The notes below the pieces were generated by a model that did not search any database, was not told the DNA's origin, and saw only the letters and a program-made list of their open reading frames with translations. From a virus, in IMG/VR virus record IMGVR_UViG_3300042934_000727, positions 1-64,000 of that record: a stretch of 64,000 nt of DNA; one strand, 5' to 3'. The number at the start of each line of letters is the position of its first letter. The first letter of the stretch is position 1. Shown here one piece after another: positions 58,550-64,000 of the stretch. The translations under genes and the position numbers were made by a program.

Positions 58550-59596
58550 ATGCCACAGAGAGCCGCTGACGCGATCACCCTCATCGACCTGACCGACGGT
58601 GTGTCCGTCGTGATGTCGAGCGAGTCCTACAACTTCCCGGGCACCACGACGGCTGCCATCGCGGGCTCCACGAGCACGAAGATCCAGGCGCTCATGGGTG
58701 GCGAGTACGTGGCCGCGTCGGTCAACGTCGCGAACATCACGAAGCCCGCCGGCGTCACCGTCACCTCCGACAACCACGCCACCTCGCCCACGCTCACGAT
58801 CGCGGTCACCACCTCCGTCACTGCGGGCGGCGAGATCTCGATCCCCGTGGTCGTCGACGGCCTCACCCTCGAGAAGAAGTTCTCGTTCGGCATCGCCTAC
58901 AAGGGCACGACCGGCGACCAGGGCCCACAGGGCGGCCAGGGACCGCAGGGACCGCAGGGCCAGGCAGGCGTCTCGGCCACTCTCGTCGGCCTGAAGAACG
59001 AGGCGCAGTCGATCGTGACGACTGCGGCCGGCGCGGCCGTCGCAGCCACGACCATCCAGGTCGACTTCTACGGATACGTGGGCGCCACTCGCTCCGCCGT
59101 GACGGCTGCGGTCGGAACGCTGCCCAGCGGCATGACCGTCGGCACGAACACCGCCGGCACGGCCTCCGCGGACGGCGTGCTCACGCTCGTCGTGGCGAAC
59201 GGCTCCACCCTCGGCGGCGTCGACCAGGGGACGGTCCCGATCACGCTGACCGCCAACGGCATCCCGCGCGTCGCCCTCTTCTCCTGGTCGAAGGCGAAGC
59301 AGGGCGCGCAGGGCAACACGGGCGGCACCGGCGCGGCTGGCGCGGCCGCGGTCACGCTCGAGGTGTCCTCCGCCCAGGGCCTCGTCTTCAAGAACACGCA
59401 GGTCGCCACCACGCTGACCGCGCGGGTCTACCAGGGCGGCGTCGAGGTCACCGGTGCCGCGCTCACCGCGCTCGGCACGATCCGCTGGTACAAGGACGGC
59501 AGCGCGACGGCGCTCACCACGACGGGGACCACTCTCACCATCTCCGCGGGCGACGTTGCCGACAAGGCCAACTACGAGGCGAAGCTGGAGTACTGA
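58550..59596 (+). CDS. minor tail protein with collagen-like segment (348 aa)
   Basis: MPQRAADAITLIDLTDGVSV...; GDQGPQGGQGPQGPQGQAG near residues 122-140 and QGAQGNTGGTGAAGAA near 258 are collagen-like; the rest is Ig-like beta domains. Tail fibre. Confidence 0.7.
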   Translation: MPQRAADAITLIDLTDGVSVVMSSESYNFPGTTTAAIAGSTSTKIQALMGGEYVAASVNVANITKPAGVTVTSDNHATSPTLTIAVTTSVTAGGEISIPVVVDGLTLEKKFSFGIAYKGTTGDQGPQGGQGPQGPQGQAGVSATLVGLKNEAQSIVTTAAGAAVAATTIQVDFYGYVGATRSAVTAAVGTLPSGMTVGTNTAGTASADGVLTLVVANGSTLGGVDQGTVPITLTANGIPRVALFSWSKAKQGAQGNTGGTGAAGAAAVTLEVSSAQGLVFKNTQVATTLTARVYQGGVEVTGAALTALGTIRWYKDGSATALTTTGTTLTISAGDVADKANYEAKLEY

Positions 59597-59599
59597 GCC

Positions 59600-61048
59600 A
59601 TGCCTGTACGCGCCTCGGATCGGGTCACCCTCACGGTGCTCCCCGCTCCGTCGTACGTGAGGACGTTCTACCTCCTGCAGGCGTCCACACTGAATCCGCC
59701 CGCAAAGCCCACGACCAACCCGCCGGCGGCACCTTGGACGACGACGGAGCCGGGCTACACCGCGGGGGCTACGAACACGCTCTACCGGGTCGAGCTGGTC
59801 GCGTACGGCAGCGTCGCGTTTGAGTACGGCGACGTGCAGAAGGTCTCGGCCTACGAGGCGGCGAAGCAGGCCTACAACCTCGCCAACCAGGCGGCCACCA
59901 CGGTCGACGGCATGCGGCGCGTGCGCACTGGAGTGACGCAGCCGGCGACACCCGCGAGCGGGTGGGTGAACGGCGACCAGTGGTTCGTCACCAACGCTGC
60001 CGGCCAGTGGATCGGCGTGAAGGTCTGGAACGGCACGACCTTCGTCGACATGCAGCTGGCCGCCGACTCCATCCTGGTCCCCGGCTCCGTCGGAAACGTC
60101 CAGATCAAGGACGGCGCGATCGACGGCAAGACGGTCACGGGCGCAACCATCCAGACCGCCGCGTCGGGCACCCGCCTGGTGATGGACAGCCTCGGCCTTC
60201 GCGCGATCGACAGCTTCGGCGCAACGACTGCGACGCTGGGCCCCTGGGCCAACGGCCTCGATCTCGACGGGCAGATTCGCGTCAAGAACGCGACCGGGAA
60301 GACGGAGCTACCCGGCAAGTCGGTGAACCTCTTCTACAAGAGCGGAGACGCCGCGCCGGCGGCTCGGATCTCCATGACCGGACCCGACGAGACCCCGCTC
60401 TACACGACCCCGAGCGTGTCCCTCGTCACTGACTCCGGCAGCATCGAAGTCGGCGTCACGGAGCCCGGCGGGAAAAAGGTCGACCTCCGGGCCACGCGCA
60501 GTCAGGTCCAGGACCTCGAGGTGAACGGGAACGTCTGGCTCACCGGTGGGGCGCATCGACTCCTTCCGCCCGGTGTCATCATGCCCTGGGCCGGGACCGA
60601 CAGCGGACTCTACTTCGGCGGCGCCTGGCTGCCGTGCGACGGGTCCGCCATCTCGCGCACGGCCTACGCCGCCCTCTTCGCCGCCATCGGCACCGCGTAC
60701 GGCGCCGGCAATGGCACGAGCACCTTCAACCTCCCCAACATGAAGGGGCGCATCCCGGTCGGCCTCGACGCCACGCAGACGGAATTCAACACCGTCGGCA
60801 AGTCGGGCGGCGCGAAGGATCACACCCTGACCATCGCCCAGATGCCGCAGCACCAGCACTCGCACAACCAGGCGGAAGGCGGCAACCTGTCGTACTCCGA
60901 GGGTGGCGTGGGAACCGTCACCGCCTACACCACCGGTTTCGGCTCGGGGCGCAACAATACGAGCATCATGACGGGCAACCAGGGCAACAGCCAGCCGCAC
61001 AACAACCTGCAGCCCTACGTCGCGATGAACTACATCATCAAGACCTGA
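59600..61048 (+). CDS. tail fibre with phage collar domain (482 aa)
   Basis: C-terminal MPWAGTDSGLYFGGAWLPCDG, FNLPNMKGRIPVG and MPQHQHSHNQ are the collar (Phage_Collar) features, ending PHNNLQPYVAMNYIIKT. The N-terminal part is a fibre shaft. Confidence 0.85.
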   Translation: MPVRASDRVTLTVLPAPSYVRTFYLLQASTLNPPAKPTTNPPAAPWTTTEPGYTAGATNTLYRVELVAYGSVAFEYGDVQKVSAYEAAKQAYNLANQAATTVDGMRRVRTGVTQPATPASGWVNGDQWFVTNAAGQWIGVKVWNGTTFVDMQLAADSILVPGSVGNVQIKDGAIDGKTVTGATIQTAASGTRLVMDSLGLRAIDSFGATTATLGPWANGLDLDGQIRVKNATGKTELPGKSVNLFYKSGDAAPAARISMTGPDETPLYTTPSVSLVTDSGSIEVGVTEPGGKKVDLRATRSQVQDLEVNGNVWLTGGAHRLLPPGVIMPWAGTDSGLYFGGAWLPCDGSAISRTAYAALFAAIGTAYGAGNGTSTFNLPNMKGRIPVGLDATQTEFNTVGKSGGAKDHTLTIAQMPQHQHSHNQAEGGNLSYSEGGVGTVTAYTTGFGSGRNNTSIMTGNQGNSQPHNNLQPYVAMNYIIKT

Positions 61049-61055
61049 CCCCCTC

Positions 61056-61069
61056 AATAGCTGGATAAC
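61056..61069 (+). promoter_or_regulatory. operator variant AATAGCTGGATAAC
   Basis: In the spacer between the -35 position and the TAGACT box at 61076. Confidence 0.6.
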
Positions 61070-61075
61070 CGCGCC

Positions 61076-61081
61076 TAGACT
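61076..61081 (+). promoter_or_regulatory. late leaderless promoter box before second collar gene
   Basis: GCGCCTAGACTCCGCGCC, seven bases before the ATG at 61089; no Shine-Dalgarno. Operator variant lies in its spacer. Confidence 0.65.
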
Positions 61082-61088
61082 CCGCGCC

Positions 61089-61673
61089 ATGCCAGTTACG
61101 GACGCGCCGATCAACATCGTCTCCCCAGACGCAGACGACGAGTTCGACTACGTCCAGCAGCTCCTCACGATGGCGACGAGCATCCACAACGCCATCAAGG
61201 CCGCCTCACCGTCAGGGCACATCGTCGCCTTCGCGGGCGCGACGACCCCGGCCGGCTGGATCCTGTGTGACGGTCAGGCCGTCTCTCGCACCACGTACGC
61301 CGCGCTCTTCGCTGCAATCGGCACGACCTATGGCGTAGGCAACGGCACCACGACCTTCAACGTCCCGAACCTCAAGGGGCGCATCCCCGTCGGCCGCGAC
61401 ACCGCCCAGACCGAGTTCGACGTTCTCGGCGAGACCGGCGGCGCGAAGACGCACACGCTGACCACTGCGGAGATGCCCTCCCACCAGCACAACCACGACC
61501 AGTCCAGCGGCGGAAATCTGTCCTACTCGGAGTCCGGCGTGCCCAACCAGTACGTCGTCGCCTTCGGCAGCGGCCGCATGAACACCGGCATCGTGACCGG
61601 CAACACCGGTGGCGGACAGGCTCACAACAACCTGCAGCCGTACATGGTCATGAACTTCGCGATCAAGGCCTGA
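61089..61673 (+). CDS. stand-alone phage collar-domain protein (194 aa)
   Basis: AGATTPAGWILCDGQAVSRT, FNVPNLKGRIPVG, MPSHQHNHDQ and AHNNLQPYMVMNFAIKA, very like the C-terminus of the fibre gene just upstream. Leaderless. Confidence 0.8.
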   Translation: MPVTDAPINIVSPDADDEFDYVQQLLTMATSIHNAIKAASPSGHIVAFAGATTPAGWILCDGQAVSRTTYAALFAAIGTTYGVGNGTTTFNVPNLKGRIPVGRDTAQTEFDVLGETGGAKTHTLTTAEMPSHQHNHDQSSGGNLSYSESGVPNQYVVAFGSGRMNTGIVTGNTGGGQAHNNLQPYMVMNFAIKA

Positions 61674-61675
61674 AC

Positions 61676-61900
61676 ATGACCGACGACGAGCGCACGATCA
61701 TCCAGCAGATCCTCCTTCAGTGGAAAGCGGACGGCGTGCAGAACCCCATCATCCCCGCCTACCAGGACGAGGACGGCGACGGAGTGCCCGACTTCTACGG
61801 TCTCGACGCCGCTGACGCTGTGATCCTCGTGTCTGGCGTCACCGTCGGCGACACCGTCGCGATCTCCACGGGCGAAGGCATCGAGGGCGGCAGCGAATGA
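61676..61900 (+). CDS. small calcium-binding-like protein (74 aa)
   Basis: Contains YQDEDGDGVPDFYGLD, a D-x-D-G-D-G loop similar to thrombospondin type 3 or EF-hand. Role unknown; adjacent to collar and lysis genes. Confidence 0.6.
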   Translation: MTDDERTIIQQILLQWKADGVQNPIIPAYQDEDGDGVPDFYGLDAADAVILVSGVTVGDTVAISTGEGIEGGSE

Positions 61901-62775
61901 CCGTCCGCTTCGCCAACGGCGCCTACTGCAAGGCCTCCGGCACGCGCGACGCCTTCGGCCGCGCCTCCGACCAGCTCGAGCGCGAGGGCCACCCCGCGAT
62001 CACGATCATCTCGGGCGACCGCGAGTACGAAGACCAGAAGCGCATCTTCCTCGAGCGGTACGTCACCGCCGGCAACATCCGCGGCCGCCGCGTCTACGAC
62101 ACCCGCAAGTGGCTCGGTGTCACCTGGTATCGCATCTCGGCCGCCGGCACCGTCGCCGTGCCCGGCACCTCCAACCACGAGTCCCGTCGCGCCGCGGACC
62201 TCGCCGCCCCGTACAACAACCGCCACTCCGCCGCCCACCGCCGCCTGCAGCAGATCGCAGCGCAGTACGGCCTGAAGTGGACGGGCATCAATTTCTCCGA
62301 GGACTGGCACTGGGAGTTCCTCGGCCTCCTCGGCTCGATCGGCTTCGCTGCCGGCGCGGCCGCTCAGACCCCCGAAACAGATGGAGACGACTTGAACGAG
62401 ACGCAGAACTACAAGCTCGATGCTGTCTTTGAGGCGCTGGTAGCCAAGCCCGCCGGTGGCGGCATGTACTACAAGACCGACGCGATGATCGGCGTGATGC
62501 GCGACGAGATCGGCAAGGCGATCGCCAGCATTGCCGCAGGCAACATCAACTTCCCGGGCGCGAACTACAACGCCTTCGTCGCGATCGTCAACACGATCCG
62601 CGAGGGGAACGGGCAGCCCGCCCTGGACATCGACGAGGCGACGCTCGCCAAGAGCCTCGCCCCGGCACTCGCTCCGCTCCTGCTCTCCGAGGGCTTCGGG
62701 CAGGTGGATGACGAGACCGTCGCCCGCATCGCCAAGGCTGCCGCAGACGAGCAGTCGAAGCGCCTCGCCGCCTGA
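61897..62775 (+). CDS. endolysin, M15/VanY-type peptidase
   Basis: 292 aa. SNHESRRAADLA near residue 92 and EDWHWEF near 135 hold the His/Asp zinc ligands. The catalytic domain is N-terminal; the C-terminal part (residues 170-292) is probably a cell-wall binding or oligomerising domain. Cleaves peptidoglycan stem peptides. Confidence 0.85.
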   Translation: MTVRFANGAYCKASGTRDAFGRASDQLEREGHPAITIISGDREYEDQKRIFLERYVTAGNIRGRRVYDTRKWLGVTWYRISAAGTVAVPGTSNHESRRAADLAAPYNNRHSAAHRRLQQIAAQYGLKWTGINFSEDWHWEFLGLLGSIGFAAGAAAQTPETDGDDLNETQNYKLDAVFEALVAKPAGGGMYYKTDAMIGVMRDEIGKAIASIAAGNINFPGANYNAFVAIVNTIREGNGQPALDIDEATLAKSLAPALAPLLLSEGFGQVDDETVARIAKAAADEQSKRLAA

Positions 62776-62799
62776 CCCTCCTTCCGAACCGAGACGACC

Positions 62800-63165
62800 A
62801 TGGCCGACGACGGGATTCCCCCCTGGGTGGAGTACCTCAGCAACCTCATCGACCGACGCTTCGCTGAGCAGGGCGCACGGATCGACAAGCTCGTCACCCG
62901 CGATGCGTTCTCCGAGGAGCAGAAGCGCGTGAACGAGAAGTTCGACGCTCAGCAGCAGCAGATCGCGCAGGCGAACGCCAACATCCAGGCAGAGGCCACC
63001 GCGCGCGCTGCATCGGAGCTCGCCGCCGCCAACAAGGCCACGCAGGACGCCCAGCAGCAGCAGCGCACGGCACGCCAGACCAACTGGCAGTGGTTCGCGC
63101 TCTTCGCCGTGCCGACCGTCGGCGCGATCGTGCTGTGGGTCATCAACGGAGGGCTGGTGCCATGA
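62800..63165 (+). CDS. holin-like membrane protein (121 aa)
   Basis: Coiled coil (residues 25-90, FDAQQQQIAQANANIQAEAT) then one transmembrane helix near the end (WFALFAVPTVGAIVLWVING). Beside endolysin. Either holin or an accessory lysis protein. Confidence 0.6.
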   Translation: MADDGIPPWVEYLSNLIDRRFAEQGARIDKLVTRDAFSEEQKRVNEKFDAQQQQIAQANANIQAEATARAASELAAANKATQDAQQQQRTARQTNWQWFALFAVPTVGAIVLWVINGGLVP

Positions 63166-63839
63166 GCGACGAGGTAGAGCCGATCACGCCCGCCCCCGGG
63201 GCGATCATCCCCGTAGAGCCCCCGCCGGCACCGCAGCGCCAGTGGGTCCTCATCGCCACAGTCGCGATCTCCTTGATCGCCTCCATCGTGCTCAGCGCGG
63301 GATGGATCTCGAACCTCTCGAGCCGGAACCAGCAGCTCAACGAGCTCGTGCTCGAGCAGCGACAGGAGATCTTCGCCTCACAGGAGAACGCGCAGCGCCT
63401 CTACGACCAGCTCCTCGAGCTCGGGGCAGCTCCCGACGGAGAGGCGCCCGAGAGCATCGCATCCCCCGGCCCCGCCGGCGCGCGCGGCGAGCAGGGCAAC
63501 GCCGGCCGGCCGCCGACACCCGCGGAAATCGCGAAGGCTGTCGGCGACTACTGCGACGCCCGCGACTCGTGCCGCGGCCAGGCGGGCAGCAACGGCTCCG
63601 CGGGCTCCGTCGGCCCGGCCGGCCCCGCCGGCTCGAGTGGCTCGGATGGCTCAAACGGGGCCGACGGCGCTCCCGGCGGACCCGGCCCTGAAGGCCCTCC
63701 CGGCCCGGCTGGCCCGCAGGGTCCCGCAGGCCCGTCCTGCCCCGAGGGCTACAGCCTCCAGATCGTGACCGTCCAGGTCCAGAACACCGAGACGGGCGAA
63801 TCCAGCCCGACTCCCGCGGCGGTCTGCCTGCCCGCCTGA
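63162..63839 (+). CDS. membrane protein with collagen-like domain, possible holin 2 (225 aa)
   Basis: One transmembrane helix (VLIATVAISLIASIVLSAGW) near residue 30, a coil, then Gly-x-y repeats GPAGPAGSSGSDGSNGADG and a C-terminal Cys-containing domain. ATGA overlap with the previous gene. Confidence 0.6.
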   Translation: MSDEVEPITPAPGAIIPVEPPPAPQRQWVLIATVAISLIASIVLSAGWISNLSSRNQQLNELVLEQRQEIFASQENAQRLYDQLLELGAAPDGEAPESIASPGPAGARGEQGNAGRPPTPAEIAKAVGDYCDARDSCRGQAGSNGSAGSVGPAGPAGSSGSDGSNGADGAPGGPGPEGPPGPAGPQGPAGPSCPEGYSLQIVTVQVQNTETGESSPTPAAVCLPA

Positions 63840-63854
63840 CGGCAGCAGCGACCC

Positions 63855-63866
63855 CGGCTAGCAAGG
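63855..63866 (+). promoter_or_regulatory. operator-like CGGCTAGCAAGG
   Basis: Half of the palindrome, overlapping the ribosome site of the last gene. Weak. Confidence 0.3.
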
Positions 63867-63873
63867 AGAGAGC

Positions 63874-64000
63874 ATGGCTAGATCACCCCTGTGGGACAAC
63901 CCCGACTTCGTCGCTGACTGCAGGTCAGAGATGCCCAAGATCGACATCATGGAGAAGTGGGGCGTCTCGTCCGGTCTCGTGGTCGACGTGCGGCGTGACC
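63874..64000 (+). CDS. HTH-containing protein (partial, runs off right edge)
   Basis: MARSPLWDNPDFVADCRSEM...; KIDIMEKWGVSSGLVVDVRR is a helix-turn-helix with ribosome site AGCAAGGAGAGAGC. A possible regulator (or homing-type DNA-binding protein); the rest lies outside the window. Confidence 0.6.
   Translation, partial: MARSPLWDNPDFVADCRSEMPKIDIMEKWGVSSGLVVDVRRD

Noticed and set aside
58900-63760. Gly-x-y repeats as DNA repeats or CRISPR
   Set aside because: They are collagen-like protein segments; no regularly spaced identical repeats with unique spacers exist in the window.

Overview
The window is 64 kb of a temperate, siphovirus-type double-stranded DNA bacteriophage of a high-GC actinobacterium. 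Supporting signs are very GC-rich codons, a WhiB-like regulator, leaderless genes with TANNNT -10 boxes, VanY/M15-type lysis, an HK97-like head, a 1415-residue tape measure and a tyrosine integrase. A Microbacterium-like host is a guess from overall gene style. Both edges cut genes (primase on the left, an HTH gene on the right), so the genome continues on both sides.

Left arm, 1-22.0 kb, transcribed leftward. From 22.0 to 12.7 kb lie about 26 very small genes, mostly unrecognised, joined by ATGA/GTGA stop-start overlaps. Next come an SNF2-like helicase, a zinc-ribbon protein, polynucleotide kinase/phosphatase, RNA ligase, a WhiB-like factor and a zinc-finger/HTH protein. The replication and recombination block follows (Cas4-like nuclease, RecA/Sak4-like ATPase, ssDNA-binding-like protein, primase-polymerase/ATPase), with an odd 102-nt CCA-ended tRNA-like gene.

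Middle, 22.0-34.4 kb, mostly rightward. A regulatory gap with operators is followed by small genes, a MazG-like pyrophosphohydrolase, two lipoproteins, a DnaQ-like exonuclease, a deoxyribonucleotidase, a dNMP kinase and a glutaredoxin. A terminator closes this unit. A divergent pair follows: a small leftward gene and a large DGQHR-domain (DndB-related) protein.

Virion arm, 34.5-63.8 kb, rightward: terminase, portal, protease/scaffold, decoration protein, capsid, head-tail connectors, tail proteins, frameshifted chaperones, tape measure, minor tail and collar-domain proteins, endolysin and two holin candidates. A lysogeny cassette (a leftward unknown gene, attP matching the 3' half of a tRNA-Thr(CGU) gene, integrase, excisionase-like gene, C5 cytosine methyltransferase and small genes; 41.7-46.2 kb) sits inside the head-tail connector genes.

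Two repeated control signals tie the window together. One is a palindrome, ATTTAGCTAGCTAAAT and variants, at about 17 places, almost all between genes or in promoters; it resembles the stoperator logic of mycobacteriophage L5, but no repressor gene is recognisable here. The other is a box, CCGACCCTAGACTCCGCGCC, placed so that transcription would begin at or near the ATG of several virion genes (leaderless late promoters). These two systems are the strongest candidates for something new.
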